From the NCBI RefSeq assembly GCF_014845115.1, contig NZ_NKUI01000030.1:1-48017 (forward strand): 48,017 bases of DNA. Direction: 5' to 3'. This DNA comes from Methylorubrum zatmanii (GTDB taxonomy: Bacteria > Pseudomonadota > Alphaproteobacteria > Rhizobiales > Beijerinckiaceae). This document shows, piece after piece, positions 24,990-35,365 of this stretch (the stretch's first letter is position 1; each line of letters opens with the position of its first letter). The translations under genes were made by a program, and so were the position numbers. The notes under the pieces were generated by a model that was not told the DNA's origin, made no database searches, and saw only the letters and a program-made list of their open reading frames with translations.

Positions 24990-25097
24990 GACGGCCTCCG
25001 CTTGATCGGAGCGGGTTGCGTATCAACAGTCTCGCGCGACGTCTGAGCGAAGCCCAAATCCGCCATCCCGAAGGGATCGACCGGATTGGGTATGACA
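24987..25097 (+). repeat. Dispersed two-hairpin intergenic repeat, copy B
   Basis: Begins at the rsmB stop codon. The outer TGAGACG and CGTATCA enclose CCGCT/AGCGG (module 1). Module 2 is CCAAATCCGCC, then ATCCC-GAA-GGGAT, then CCGGATTGG, a nested perfect hairpin, ending GGGTATGA. It is the best preserved copy in the window. Confidence 0.85.
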
Positions 25098-25308
25098 CCG
25101 AGTGGCCGGGAGGCCGCCCGGAGGTCGGCCTCCCACAGCCCCGCATTCGCTGCGTCAAGCAACGACGGCGCGTCGTCGATCGCGGCAAGTCCGATCTTTT
25201 GCGGCCGGCCATCGGTTGCTGCCTCGCCGGCCTGTCCCGAAAGGCCGGGGGAGGGCCTCCGATCCTGTGATCCTCGTTTCCCGTGACCGGCCTCCGGGCG
25301 GAAGGGAA

Positions 25309-25464
25309 TCAGGCCCTCAGTCCGGCCCCGATCATCGCGAGCCCCGCGATGAGGGCGACGCCGCCGGCCGTCTCCATCCTGGCTGTCCAGGCAGGGTAGC
25401 GTGAGGCTTGTCCGGCGAGAACAAGTCCACCGGACAGGCTGAACAGACTGAACAGGGCGAGCAT
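25309..25464 (-). CDS. Small membrane protein (51 aa), two helices
   Basis: The 51-aa product MLALFSLFSLSGGLVLAGQA... contains a hydrophobic N-terminal helix, a short polar loop (SRYPAWTARMET), and a second helix (AGGVALIAGLAMIGAGLRA). GGGAG lies six bases upstream of the ATG at 25464, a strong ribosome binding site. The frame's upstream extension is not protein-like. No family is recognised. It stands alone between repeat B and the gene at 25774. Confidence 0.6.
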   Translation of the reverse strand: MLALFSLFSLSGGLVLAGQASRYPAWTARMETAGGVALIAGLAMIGAGLRA

Positions 25465-25773
25465 CCGTTCTCCCGAGCGGTGCCGACAGGCCGGCATCCG
25501 ACAACCTCGCCGACAAGATCTTCGATGCCGTTAACGAGCGATGCCGGCTGTAGGGTCATCGCTGCCGGCCGCCGGCTTTGGAGGGCGGGTGCCAAGGTCA
25601 GGCCGAGGCACAGGCGGCGCCAGGGGGCTTCGATTTCGGGGAGCGCCTTATCAATTGTAAGGAATACGCTCGTTAACCAAATGCGTGAAACGGTAAACAA
25701 AGCCTTAGCGGGTCGTTTCAACTTCGAGTAAGTTTCTTCGCATCAGGAACTTACCTCCCGTCCCGGCGGCCCC
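25465..25773. other. Intergenic region with an AT-richer segment
   Basis: About 310 bases between two divergent genes. The part around 25650-25745 is clearly AT-richer than its surroundings (for example TATCAATTGTAAGG) and probably contains the promoter of the membrane protein gene at 25774. No gene is seen. Confidence 0.45.
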
Positions 25774-26850
25774 ATGATCCACGTGTCCAGCTTTTGGGTG
25801 CGCTCTCCTGTCATGCTTGCAGGCGCAGCAAGCTTCCTCCTGCTTGGAACGGCGGCGGCCAGCGCCCACGTCAAATGGTTCTGCGCCTTCGACGTGGCCG
25901 GCCAGCCGCGGGGGCTCGAACAGGTGCTCTGCGCCGATTTCGAGTGGCTGACGGGCCTGGCCCTGGTCTGCCTGATGTTCGGCTGCCTCGCGGAGGGCAC
26001 GACCCTCGGCGCGGCGATCCTCAACGCCTTCGACCGCGTCACCGAGCGCCTGCGCCGCGACAGCGCCCTGATCGTGCGGGCGGTCGTCGGCTTCTTCCTC
26101 ATCTCGCTGTGGAACCTCGGCGGCATCATCCTGACGCCGGAATTGAAGACCGATGCCAATTGGATCCCCTGGCTTCAGCTCGCCATGGCCGCCTGTCTGC
26201 TCTGGAAGCGGACGCTGCCGCTGACCGCCGCCGGCATCGTCTTCCTGTTCGGCTTCGCGGTGTGGACCTACGGCGCCTTCCATCTCGCCGATTACCCGGT
26301 CTTCCTCGGCGTGGCCGCCTTCCTGGCGCTGACCGCCCTCGACCGGAACCTGTTCGGCCAGCGTCCCATCGACGTGGTGCGCATCGCCGCCGCGATCACC
26401 CTAATGTGGGCCTCGGTGGAGAAGTGGGCCTACCCGCAATGGACCGATCCGCTGATCGCCGCCAAGCCCGAGATGACCATGGGCGCTTCGCCGGAACTCT
26501 TCATGCAGGCCGCCGGCGTGATCGAGTTCACCCTGGCCTTCGCCCTGATCTGGACGCCCCTGGTGCGGCGGGTCTCGGCCGTGATCCTCGCCGCAGTCTT
26601 CGTCTCTGCGATCCTCGAATTCGGCAAGATCGACGCCATCGGCCATTCGGGCATCATCGCCGTCCTGATCGCCATCGCCGCCGACGATGCCCGTGTCCCC
26701 GCCACCCGCCGGGACGTGGTCCTCGCCCCGCTCTACTACGCCAGCGCGCTGATGATGTTCTTAGGCATATACTATGTCGCCCATAACATCCTCTACGGCG
26801 ACCACTACGGCCTCGCCACCGGCGCCGCCGCGATGCTGCCGGTGATCTGA
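25774..26850 (+). CDS. Polytopic membrane protein, possibly DoxX-like
   Basis: This 358-aa protein begins with a signal-like helix ending ASA near residue 31, then HVKWFCAFDVAGQPRG, and about eight transmembrane helices. The segment LMWASVEKWAYPQW (near 208-221) recalls the ExxKW-type motif of DoxX/MauE-like proteins. The family is not certain and the substrate is unknown. No clear Shine-Dalgarno precedes the ATG at 25774; an in-frame ATG at 25813 is an alternative. Its TGA stop opens repeat copy C. Confidence 0.65.
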   Translation: MIHVSSFWVRSPVMLAGAASFLLLGTAAASAHVKWFCAFDVAGQPRGLEQVLCADFEWLTGLALVCLMFGCLAEGTTLGAAILNAFDRVTERLRRDSALIVRAVVGFFLISLWNLGGIILTPELKTDANWIPWLQLAMAACLLWKRTLPLTAAGIVFLFGFAVWTYGAFHLADYPVFLGVAAFLALTALDRNLFGQRPIDVVRIAAAITLMWASVEKWAYPQWTDPLIAAKPEMTMGASPELFMQAAGVIEFTLAFALIWTPLVRRVSAVILAAVFVSAILEFGKIDAIGHSGIIAVLIAIAADDARVPATRRDVVLAPLYYASALMMFLGIYYVAHNILYGDHYGLATGAAAMLPVI

Positions 26851-26932
26851 GACAGTCTCAGTGAGCCCGCGCGGCCTCTGAGCGACGTCCAAATCCGCCA
26901 TCCCGAAGGGATCGACCGGATTTGTCGGACAC
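26848..26932 (+). repeat. Dispersed intergenic repeat, copy C (module 1 shortened)
   Basis: Begins at the stop codon of the membrane protein gene. Module 1 is reduced to TGAGAC-A-GTCTCA, that is, the outer stem kept and the inner hairpin lost. Module 2 is intact: CCAAATCCGCC, ATCCC-GAA-GGGAT, CCGGATT. The end GGGTATGA is degraded. Confidence 0.8.
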
Positions 26933-27259
26933 GGCCGAGCGGCGGGACGGCATGACCGGTGGGGCGCTCCTGATCGAAGGGGCGCCCCGTCCGGTTTCGG
27001 CAATCGATCGATGCAGTCGAGGGATCTCGGTAAGACTTTCTCAAACAGATTTGAGCTTTCCGCTCCGCTCATCGGATGCGTCGCGCGGCGATGGCCGGTT
27101 CGGTTAAAGAATTGACGAGGTGATCCGGCCGGTCGCCGATAGCAATTCGTTAAATACGCGGCGATGCATTCGTCCTCGACCGGCGCTGTTTAACGCGATG
27201 GCAAGCCGCCGCCGCCGACAGTCGGGACCAGAGAACGACGCGGCATCGGACGGGATGGC
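26933..27259. other. Intergenic region before the oxoamine-synthase-like gene
   Basis: About 330 bases with no convincing gene. It contains the hairpin at 26954-26996 and an AT-richer part (27040-27200, with TTAAAGAATTGACG and GTTAAATACGC) that is a probable promoter zone for the gene at 27260. Confidence 0.45.
26954..26996 (+). terminator. Terminator-like hairpin downstream of the membrane protein gene
   Basis: GGGGCGC (26960-26966) pairs with GCGCCCC (26981-26987) around a 14-base loop. Outside it, CCGG (26955-26958) can pair with CCGG (26990-26993), followed by TTTC. The T run is short, so Rho-independent function is uncertain. Confidence 0.4.
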
Positions 27260-28459
27260 ATGAGACATCGTGAGCAGACCGACACCGGAGCCCCGGACCG
27301 CGCAGGCAGCCTGCGCATCCTCCCCACGATGGGAGCCGGCGACGGCACGCCGCCCCGTGGTCTCGACTTCGCCTCCCAGGACTGTCTCGGCCTGTCGACC
27401 CATCCCGAGATCGTGGAGGCGGCTGCCGAGACCCTGCGCCGCTTCGGCGTGCGCAGCGTCTGCTCGGCGGCGGAGTCCGGCGACACCAACCTGTCGGTGG
27501 CGCTGGAGCGGCGGATCGCCGACTTTCTCCAGATGGAGGAGGCGATGCTGTGTCCGACCGGCCGGTCGGCCGGCCACGCCGTGATCCGCGGTCTCGTGCG
27601 CCCCTCCGATCACGTGGTGATCGATGAGGCCGTCAGGGGCGGCCTCAGGGAGGCGACCGAGGCGGCGACACGTCACCTTCAGCCCTTTCGCCATCTCGAC
27701 GCCGAGCATTGCGGCAGCTTGATCCGGGCCATTCGGGCGCGCGATTCTCGCACCGGCATCCTCGTCGTCACCGAGAGCCTGTCGCCGCTCGATTCCGGCA
27801 CGCCCGACCTCGCCGCCCTGCGCTCGCTCTGCGACGAATGCGGCGCGACGCTTCTCGTCGACGTCGCCCAGGATCTGGGCTGCCTCGGAGAGGATGGGCG
27901 CGGCCATCTCGGTTTGCAGGACATGCTCGGCAGGGCGGATCTGGTCACGGGCAATTTCTCGAAGAGCTTCGCCTCGAATGGCGGCTTCGTCGCGGCCCGC
28001 ACCCGCGCGGTCACCGCCTATCTGCGTGCCCGGGAAGCCGCCGAGACCGCGCTCTCGCCGATTCAGATCGCGGTGATCCTCAAGGCCTTCACGATCATCG
28101 ACGAGGCGGAAGGGCGCGAGCGCCGGGCCCGCTTGATGCGAAACGTCCTCACCCTGCGCGCCGCCCTGCGGGAGCAGGGGCTGGAGGTCTATGGCGAGCC
28201 CTCCGCCACCGTCTCGGTGAAGATCGGCTCCGCCGACCTCGCCGATTGTGTCGGCCGCCGCTTGGCCGAACTCGGCCTGCTGGCCGAGATTGTCGTCTCG
28301 CCGGAGGCCGACGAGGCCGCGCGTCTGCGCCTGCACGTCACCGCCGGGCATTCCGAGGCAGACACCGCTCGGGCCGCCGCCTGCCTCGCCGAGGTGCTGG
28401 AGCGGGCGCGGGGCGATCTCGCCGTCCCCGCGCGACGGCCGGCGCTCCGCGCCGCCTGA
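27260..28459 (+). CDS. Alpha-oxoamine synthase-like PLP enzyme with altered active site
   Basis: This 399-aa fold-type I PLP protein belongs to the alpha-oxoamine synthase group (serine palmitoyltransferase, AONS, KBL). The PLP lysine lies in GNFSKSFASNGGFVA (Lys near 235), closest to serine palmitoyltransferase style. Usual residues differ: the His that stacks on PLP (DELNHAS in relatives) aligns with Arg126 in DEAVRGG, the DEAH motif reads DVAQ (201-204), and the substrate-side H of GTxxxH is Asn. The Asp for the PLP ring nitrogen (201) is kept. The enzyme may have a different reaction or be inactive. An ATG at 27260 is used; the divergent downstream gene separates it from the fab cluster. 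Confidence 0.7.
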   Translation: MRHREQTDTGAPDRAGSLRILPTMGAGDGTPPRGLDFASQDCLGLSTHPEIVEAAAETLRRFGVRSVCSAAESGDTNLSVALERRIADFLQMEEAMLCPTGRSAGHAVIRGLVRPSDHVVIDEAVRGGLREATEAATRHLQPFRHLDAEHCGSLIRAIRARDSRTGILVVTESLSPLDSGTPDLAALRSLCDECGATLLVDVAQDLGCLGEDGRGHLGLQDMLGRADLVTGNFSKSFASNGGFVAARTRAVTAYLRAREAAETALSPIQIAVILKAFTIIDEAEGRERRARLMRNVLTLRAALREQGLEVYGEPSATVSVKIGSADLADCVGRRLAELGLLAEIVVSPEADEAARLRLHVTAGHSEADTARAAACLAEVLERARGDLAVPARRPALRAA

Positions 28460-28508
28460 TCGGAGCGTCCCCGTTCTCCACGGGAGGCGCGTCCCGTCGG
28501 ACTCACTC

Positions 28509-28838
28509 CTAAAGAACCATGCCCCGGGCGTCGGCTTCCCGATCCACGGCATCGAGCAGCGCACGGGAGGCGATGAGGCGCCGGTCGATCATCGGGTCGG
28601 TGAGCCGGTCGATCCAGATCGGCCAGGTCGTTCGGGCCTCGACGGTGCGGCCTTCGAGATCGTTGCGCACGGCGCGGAGATAGGGCGTCGCCCCCGGTCC
28701 GAGCCGGTCCAGGGTCACGCCGAGATCGCGGCGGAACTCGTGCGAGATGCGGGCGAGGCCGGCATGAGCGGTCTCGTAGGCGCCGATCAGGGCATGGGCG
28801 TGCCCGACCGCTTCCTGAGGGAAAGTCGTGCGGAACAT
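28509..28838 (-). CDS. Hypothetical protein (109 aa)
   Basis: I do not recognise a named family. The 109-aa product appears fully helical (AHALIGAYETAHAGLARISHEFRRDLGVTLDRL and LIASRALLDAVDREADARG), without membrane segment or signal. The start at 28838 (MFRTTFPQEAVGHAH) is the first codon with protein-like composition; the longer frame to 29114 is not credible. It converges with the oxoamine-synthase-like gene and is divergent from fabD. Function cannot be assigned. Confidence 0.55.
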   Translation of the reverse strand: MFRTTFPQEAVGHAHALIGAYETAHAGLARISHEFRRDLGVTLDRLGPGATPYLRAVRNDLEGRTVEARTTWPIWIDRLTDPMIDRRLIASRALLDAVDREADARGMVL

Positions 28839-29155
28839 GGCGGCGATCTCGCAGGGCCTGCTTGAATCAATGCGCCGAAGCGCGCGCGGTTCGATGCGTG
28901 TCTCCGGCAATGTCCGTGCGGATCGGCGGATCGGGTGCCGGAGGTTGCGTCCGGGGTTACTTCCGATGGGCTCTTGTGCGCCGCATTGTTGACACCCGCT
29001 CTCCGCGATGCGAGTGCGCCGCTCTTTAAAGTAGGGGCCTCGCGGCGATCCCGGCCACCGGCAGTCCCGTCTCGGGCTGAGAGGAGATCGGGGATCGTCC
29101 GGTGAGGCGTCCATCCGCCGGGGCCTTCGCTCCGGCGCCGAGGCGACGGGGCGTC
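28839..29155. other. Divergent promoter region before fabD
   Basis: About 315 bases between the start of the 109-aa gene and fabD. No gene is seen. It should carry promoters for both directions; no clear -35/-10 pair stands out to me. Confidence 0.4.
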
Positions 29156-30088
29156 ATGACGCGAGCGTTCATCTTTCCGGGGCAGGGCAGCCAAGCGGTC
29201 GGCATGGGCAAGGCCCTGAACGAGGCCTCCCCCGCGGCCCGGCGTGTCTTCGAGGAGGTCGACGAGGCGCTCGGACAGAATCTTTCCCGGCTGATGTTCG
29301 AGGGCCCGGCGGACGAGCTGACCCTGACCGCCAACGCCCAGCCCGCCCTGATGGCGGCGAGCCTCGCCGTCCTGCGCACGCTGGAGGCCGAGCGCGGGCT
29401 CGACCTCGCCCGCGATGCCGCCTTCGTCGCCGGCCACTCGCTCGGCGAATATTCGGCCCTGGCCGCGGCCGGCACCTTCTCGATCTCCGATGCCGCCCGC
29501 CTGCTGCGCATCCGGGGTGAGGCGATGCAGCGGGCGGTGGCGCCCGGCATCGGCGCGATGGCCGCCCTGCTCGGACCCGACCTCGCGACCGCCCAGGCCA
29601 TCGCCGAGGAAGCGGCGCAGGGCATGGTCTGCGACGTCGCCAACGACAACGGTGCCGGGCAGGTCGTGCTGTCCGGTCACAAGGAGGCCGTCGAGCGGGC
29701 GATGGTGCTGGCGCAGGGTCGCGGCGTGCGCCGCGCCGTGCTCCTCAACGTCTCCGCTCCGTTCCACTGCGCGCTGATGGCACCCGCCGCCGAAGCGATG
29801 CGCGGGGCGCTGGCCGAGGTGACCATGCGGGCTCCCGTCGTGCCGGTCTATGCCAATGTGACCGCCGGCCCGCTCACCGATCCGGACGCGATTCGGGCCG
29901 CGCTGGTGACTCAGGTCACCGGCACCGTGCGCTGGAGCGAGAGCGTCGCGGCCATGGCCGAAGCCGGCGTCGGTCGCTTCGTCGAACTCGGCGCCGGCAA
30001 GGTGCTGACCGGCCTCGTCAAGCGGATCGCGCCGAGCGCCTCCGCCAGCCCCGTCGGCACGCCCGACGATGTCGCCGCCTACGCCTGA
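29156..30088 (+). CDS. fabD: FabD, malonyl-CoA:ACP transacylase
   Basis: This 310-aa cytosolic enzyme loads malonyl groups from CoA onto ACP, the entry step of type II fatty-acid synthesis. It has FPGQGSQAVGMG at the N-terminus, the nucleophile Ser near 95 in GHSLGEYS, and the catalytic His in NVSAPFHCALM near 204. The length matches the family. The ATG at 29156 is chosen because conserved sequence begins four residues later; the longer frame adds an Arg/Pro-rich piece. It is the first gene of fabD-fabG-acpP-fabF, 31 bases from fabG. Confidence 0.95.
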   Translation: MTRAFIFPGQGSQAVGMGKALNEASPAARRVFEEVDEALGQNLSRLMFEGPADELTLTANAQPALMAASLAVLRTLEAERGLDLARDAAFVAGHSLGEYSALAAAGTFSISDAARLLRIRGEAMQRAVAPGIGAMAALLGPDLATAQAIAEEAAQGMVCDVANDNGAGQVVLSGHKEAVERAMVLAQGRGVRRAVLLNVSAPFHCALMAPAAEAMRGALAEVTMRAPVVPVYANVTAGPLTDPDAIRAALVTQVTGTVRWSESVAAMAEAGVGRFVELGAGKVLTGLVKRIAPSASASPVGTPDDVAAYA

Positions 30089-30119
30089 CGTTTTTCCCCC
30101 GACCACGGGAGCCCACATC

Positions 30120-30860
30120 ATGTTCGACCTCACCGGCCGCAAGGCTCTCGTCACCGGCGCGACCGGCGGCCTCGGCGGCGCCATCGCCCGTGCGCTTCAT
30201 GCCCAGGGCGCCCATGTCGCGCTCTCCGGCACCCGCCGGGCCGTGCTCGAGGAATTGGCGGCCGAACTCGGCGGCGAGCGCGTCGCCGTGGTCGAGGCCA
30301 ACCTCGCCGACAAGGAGGCGGTCGAGGCGCTGCTGCCGGCCGCCGAATCGGCCCTGGGCGGCCTCGACATCCTCGTGAACAATGCCGGCATCACCCGCGA
30401 CAACCTCTTCATGCGGATGAAGGACGAGGAGTGGGAGGCGGTGCTCAACGTCAACCTGACCGCCGCCTTCCGGCTCTCCCGCGCCGCCCTCAAGGGCATG
30501 ATGAGACGCCGTTACGGCCGCATCATCGGGATCGGCTCGGTGGTCGGCGCCACGGGTAATCCGGGCCAGGGCAACTACGCCGCCGCCAAGGCGGGCCTCG
30601 TCGGCATGACCAAGGCGCTGGCGGCGGAGGTCGCGACGCGCAACATCACGGTCAACTGCATCGCCCCGGGCTTCATCACCTCGGCGATGACCGATGCCCT
30701 GAACGAGAAGCAGCGCGAGACGATTCTCACCCGCGTGCCGGCGGGACGGCTCGGAACCGGCGCCGAGATCGGCGCGGCGGCGGTCTATCTGGCCTCGGAG
30801 GAAGCGGGTTACGTGACGGGGCAAACGCTCCACGTCAACGGCGGCATGGCCATGTACTGA
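30120..30860 (+). CDS. fabG: FabG, 3-oxoacyl-ACP reductase
   Basis: This 246-aa short-chain dehydrogenase reduces 3-oxoacyl-ACP with NADPH. The nucleotide motif TGATGGLGG (12-20), NNAG (87-90) and the catalytic Ser140, Tyr153 and Lys157 ([20 protein letters not shown]) are all present. The ATG at 30120 has GGGAG eight bases upstream. The order directly after fabD and before acpP supports fabG rather than a general SDR. Confidence 0.95.
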   Translation: MFDLTGRKALVTGATGGLGGAIARALHAQGAHVALSGTRRAVLEELAAELGGERVAVVEANLADKEAVEALLPAAESALGGLDILVNNAGITRDNLFMRMKDEEWEAVLNVNLTAAFRLSRAALKGMMRRRYGRIIGIGSVVGATGNPGQGNYAAAKAGLVGMTKALAAEVATRNITVNCIAPGFITSAMTDALNEKQRETILTRVPAGRLGTGAEIGAAAVYLASEEAGYVTGQTLHVNGGMAMY

Positions 30861-30878
30861 GAGCATCCACAGAGAAGC

Positions 30879-30892
30879 TTTCCGACCGGAAA
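30879..30892. promoter_or_regulatory. Short palindrome after fabG
   Basis: TTTCCG and CGGAAA flank AC, 19 bases after the fabG stop codon. There is no T run after it, so a regulator site or weak terminator between fabG and acpP are both possible. The gap to acpP (262 bp) is large for the cluster and suggests that acpP has its own promoter; a TTGACG at 30976-30981 is a candidate -35. Confidence 0.3.
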
Positions 30893-31122
30893 ACCACGCC
30901 GATGAACGCTTTCTGAACCTCCCCTCGCCAGAGCGGAAACCCTGTGTTAACACCCGGCTCAGCCGTGCAGGGGAGTTGACGGTTCAGCGGGTTGCGGCTT
31001 TTTCCAAACCACGCGCGATCGAACACCGGCCGTTCGGAAAAACCCCAGAAGCGGGTGGGCGGCCACGGCGCTTTCGTCAGAAGCACACACCAACACGATC
31101 GAGAAGACGAGGACCAAGAACG

Positions 31123-31359
31123 ATGAGCGATATCGCCGAGCGCGTGAAGAAGATCGTCGTCGAGCACCTGGGCGTCGAGCCTGAGAAGGTCACCGAGGCC
31201 TCCAACTTCATCGACGATCTTGGCGCCGACAGCCTCGACACCGTCGAGCTGGTGATGGCGTTCGAGGAGGAGTTCAACGTCGAGATCCCGGACGACGCGG
31301 CCGAGACCATCCAGACGGTCGGCGACGCGATCAAGTTCCTGGAGAAGAACTCCGCCTAA
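31123..31359 (+). CDS. acpP: AcpP, acyl carrier protein
   Basis: This 78-aa acidic four-helix protein carries growing acyl chains on a 4'-phosphopantetheine arm. The attachment site is Ser37 in the motif [10 protein letters not shown]. Length and charge are typical. The ATG at 31123 has GAGGA about 11 bases upstream; the open frame before it is the leader region. It lies between fabG and fabF, with its own large leader and a strong hairpin after it, fitting high separate expression. Confidence 0.97.
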   Translation: MSDIAERVKKIVVEHLGVEPEKVTEASNFIDDLGADSLDTVELVMAFEEEFNVEIPDDAAETIQTVGDAIKFLEKNSA

Positions 31360-31377
31360 GGCGGTGTCCTCGTGCGG

Positions 31378-31412
31378 GCGGGGTCGCAAGGCCCCGCGCG
31401 CCGTTTTGTTTT
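31378..31412 (+). terminator. Terminator or attenuator after acpP
   Basis: GCGGGGTC (31378-31385) pairs with GGCCCCGC (31390-31397), including one G-U pair, closed by a GCAA tetraloop. CGTTTTGTTTT follows after a short spacer. It lies 18 bases after the acpP stop and 48 bases before fabF. Partial termination here would explain more acpP than fabF transcript. Confidence 0.55.
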
Positions 31413-31460
31413 AAATCACGAGAGTCCTTCGGGGACTTACGGATCGGTTGGGATCGGACA

Positions 31461-32723
<1,263 letters not shown>

Positions 32724-33070
32724 GGGCGGGGAGGCCCCACATCCGGTTCCAAGGCGCTCGACCGCCGCTCGCACGTCACCGTCATGCGGCTTCGATGCCC
32801 CGGATCGAGGCCGAAGAGGCGACGGGGTGCCGCTCAAGGAGGCGGCTTGACTGATCGGCCTGGGTTTCGAGGCTCGGCGTCAGCTCAACCTCGGCTTGAC
32901 GAACGAGCGTGGCGGCATCTGTGTCGTCCAACGCCATTTCGCCACAAAACTGCTTAATCTTCGGCCCGTCGCGCTGTGGCGTCGAGCGTTCGGCTCGATG
33001 CCCGGCGAACGGGGCGAGACGCTCCGGGCGGGCCTTCGCGAGGCCCCCACGAGATCACAGCAGGATCCCG
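32724..33070. other. Intergenic region between fabF and mltG
   Basis: About 347 bases with no convincing gene. Long frames here extend mltG upstream, but their composition is poor. A promoter for mltG may lie in the AT-richer part around 32930-32965. Confidence 0.4.
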
Positions 33071-34465
33071 ATGTTCCGCAGACGACAAGAGCCGTCCTCG
33101 CCGTCGCCCGCTCCCGAGGAGCCGTCGCTGCCGAACCGGCCGTCGCCGCGCAGCCCGAGCGAGGCCATCAAGCCGACCGTCGCACCACCTCCGCCGGAGA
33201 AGCCGGAGCGCCGCCGCGGCGGCCTGCTCGCCACCATCAGCGGCTTCCTGACCCTCGGCGTGGTCCTCGCTCTCGGCGCCCTGATCGGGCTCACTCTGCT
33301 CAACCGTCAGGCGGCCGAGCCCGGCCCGCTTCAGGCCGACAAGGTGGTGGTGATCCCCAACCGCAGCGGCACCTCCGAGATCGCCACGATCCTTGCCCGC
33401 GAGGGCGTCATCGACCATCCGAACCTGTTCGAGATGGCCGCCCGCTTCGGCGGCAAGGGACCGCTCAAGCATGGCGAGTACGTGTTCAAGGCCCATGCCA
33501 GCGTGAAGGACACGATCGAGACCTTGACCAACGGGCGTCAGGTCCAGCACGCGATCACCTTTCCCGAGGGCTTGACCTCCGAGCAGATCGTCGCCCGCTT
33601 GAATGACAATGATGTCCTCTCCGGCGAGATCGGCGAGATTCCGCCCGAGGGCTCGCTCCTGCCCGACACCTACAAGTTCGAGCGGGGCGCCACCCGCCAG
33701 CAGATCGTCAACCTGATGCGCACCAAGCAGCGCGAGGTGCTGGGCCAGATCTGGCAGCGCCGCAGCGCCGACGTGCCGGTCAAGACGCCGGCCGAGATGG
33801 TGACGCTGGCTTCCATCGTGGAGAAGGAGACCGGCCGCGCCGACGAGCGCCCGCGGGTGGCCGGCGTCTTCGTCAACCGCCTGCTCAAGCGGATGAAGCT
33901 GCAATCCGACCCGACCATCGTCTATGGGCTGGTCGGTGGGCGCGGCACCCTGGGACGCGGGATTCTCCGCTCCGAGATCGAACGGCCGACGCCCTACAAC
34001 ACCTACGTGATCGAGGGGCTTCCTCCGGGACCGATCGCCAATCCGGGCCGGGCCGCTCTGGAGGCTGTCGCCAATCCATCGCGCACCAAGGATCTCTACT
34101 TCGTCGCCGACGGCACCGGCGGGCACGCCTTCGCCGACTCGCTGGAGGGGCACCAGCGCAACGTGACCCGCTGGCGCCAAGTGGAGCGCGCCCGCCAGCA
34201 ATCGCAGCAACCCGATCCCGGTGCAGTCGACAAGATCGATCCGAACGCCGCCGAACCCAATGCTGCGCAGCCCGGCGCGGCCCCCGGTCGGGCCTCCGCC
34301 TACGCGCCGGGCTCAAACTCGGCCTTCGCCCTCGATGGGGCGCCGGCGGACGGGCAGCGGCCGAAGGCCTTCGACGCTTCGGAGGGCACCAAGCTCGATC
34401 CCCTGCGCAACAAGACCTACGATCTCGGCTCGCCGAAGACCGTACCGGTGCTGCGCAACCCTTGA
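33071..34465 (+). CDS. mltG: MltG, endolytic murein transglycosylase
   Basis: This 464-aa protein (YceG family) cuts nascent peptidoglycan and is thought to end glycan-strand growth. A Pro/Arg-rich cytoplasmic stretch (1-48) leads into one transmembrane helix (about 54-78), then the periplasmic LysM-like and catalytic regions. ASIVEKETG (about 247-255) holds the catalytic Glu, and the family blocks LQSDPTIVYG, TPYNTY and GLPPGPIANPG follow. A long low-complexity Pro/Ala/Gln C-terminus closes it. The ATG at 33071 is preceded by AGGATC. mltG often follows the fab genes, as here. Confidence 0.9.
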   Translation: MFRRRQEPSSPSPAPEEPSLPNRPSPRSPSEAIKPTVAPPPPEKPERRRGGLLATISGFLTLGVVLALGALIGLTLLNRQAAEPGPLQADKVVVIPNRSGTSEIATILAREGVIDHPNLFEMAARFGGKGPLKHGEYVFKAHASVKDTIETLTNGRQVQHAITFPEGLTSEQIVARLNDNDVLSGEIGEIPPEGSLLPDTYKFERGATRQQIVNLMRTKQREVLGQIWQRRSADVPVKTPAEMVTLASIVEKETGRADERPRVAGVFVNRLLKRMKLQSDPTIVYGLVGGRGTLGRGILRSEIERPTPYNTYVIEGLPPGPIANPGRAALEAVANPSRTKDLYFVADGTGGHAFADSLEGHQRNVTRWRQVERARQQSQQPDPGAVDKIDPNAAEPNAAQPGAAPGRASAYAPGSNSAFALDGAPADGQRPKAFDASEGTKLDPLRNKTYDLGSPKTVPVLRNP

Positions 34466-34504
34466 GGCGCCTCCTGAGGGCTTCGGCTGAAACTGTGTGA
34501 TGAC

Positions 34505-34526
34505 GGGCAGCGGATCACCGCTGCCC
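34505..34526. terminator. Strong hairpin between mltG and nadK ends
   Basis: GGGCAGCGG (34505-34513) pairs perfectly with CCGCTGCCC (34518-34526) around ATCA. It lies between two convergent genes (stops at 34465 and 34595). No T run follows on either strand, so it may block readthrough or protect mRNA ends rather than act as a classic terminator. Confidence 0.5.
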
Positions 34527-34594
34527 AGCCCACCCCGTCAGGAAGCGGACGCCGGGATTGAAGGGATTAGGTCGCTCGGGCCTGCCCAAAAGCC

Positions 34595-35365
34595 TCAGCC
34601 GAACTGCTCGCGCAGGATGCGCTCTTCCAGGCTGTGTCCGGGGTCGTGCAGCAGGACGAGGTTGGTGGCGTGGTCGAGCCACGTCTCCACCGTGCAGACC
34701 CGGCGGAACTCGGTGTGATCGGCCACCGCCGCGACCGGCCGGTGCTCGGCGTCGATCACCTCGATGCGGATGCGGGCGTAGTTCGGCAGCAACGCGCCGC
34801 GCCAGCGGCGGGGACGGAAGGCCGAGATCGGCGTGAGCGCCAGGAGATGCGCGTTCAGCGGCAGGATTGGGCCGCCGACGGAGAGGTTGTAGGCGGTCGA
34901 GCCCGCCGGCGTGGCGGCGAGGATGCCGTCGGCGATCAGTTCCGGCAGGCGCACATGGTCGTCCACCGAGACGCGCAGCTTGGCGGTCTGGTGGGTCTGG
35001 CGCAGCATGTAGACTTCGTTGATCGCCCGCGCCGTGTGGCTGCGCCCCTCCGTATCGGTGGCGACCATGGTCATCGGGTGGATCGTCGAGCGCTTGGTGG
35101 CCTCCAGCCGGTCGAGCAGCCCGTCCTCTCGGAACTCGTTCATCAGGAAGCCGACCGTCCCGCGATTCATGCCGTAGATCGGCTTGGGCGCGTTCATGAA
35201 GCGGTGCAGCACCTGAAGCATCAGGCCATCGCCGCCGAGGGCGACGACGACATCCGCCTCCTCGGGCGAGACGTGGTCGTAGCGGCGCATCAGGGCGTCC
35301 GCCGCGTCCCGCGCCTCCGCCGTGGGGCTCGCCACGAAGGCGATCCGTGAAAAGCGCCGCGGCAT
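34595..35365 (-). CDS. nadK: NAD kinase (NadK)
   Basis: This 256-aa enzyme makes NADP from NAD and ATP or polyphosphate. The GGDG motif is at 44-47 ([12 protein letters not shown]). [12 protein letters not shown], the NE of AINEVYML, and [15 protein letters not shown] are all family hallmarks. I chose ATG 35365 ([15 protein letters not shown]) as the natural start; the longer frame adds non-homologous sequence. It is divergent from cutA and convergent with mltG, 1.6 kb from zwf, whose product uses NADP. Confidence 0.9.
   Translation of the reverse strand: MPRRFSRIAFVASPTAEARDAADALMRRYDHVSPEEADVVVALGGDGLMLQVLHRFMNAPKPIYGMNRGTVGFLMNEFREDGLLDRLEATKRSTIHPMTMVATDTEGRSHTARAINEVYMLRQTHQTAKLRVSVDDHVRLPELIADGILAATPAGSTAYNLSVGGPILPLNAHLLALTPISAFRPRRWRGALLPNYARIRIEVIDAEHRPVAAVADHTEFRRVCTVETWLDHATNLVLLHDPGHSLEERILREQFG

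Noticed and set aside
25672..25700. GTTAACC and similar TTAA motifs as CtrA binding sites
   Set aside because: The second half-site at the required 7-base spacing is absent.
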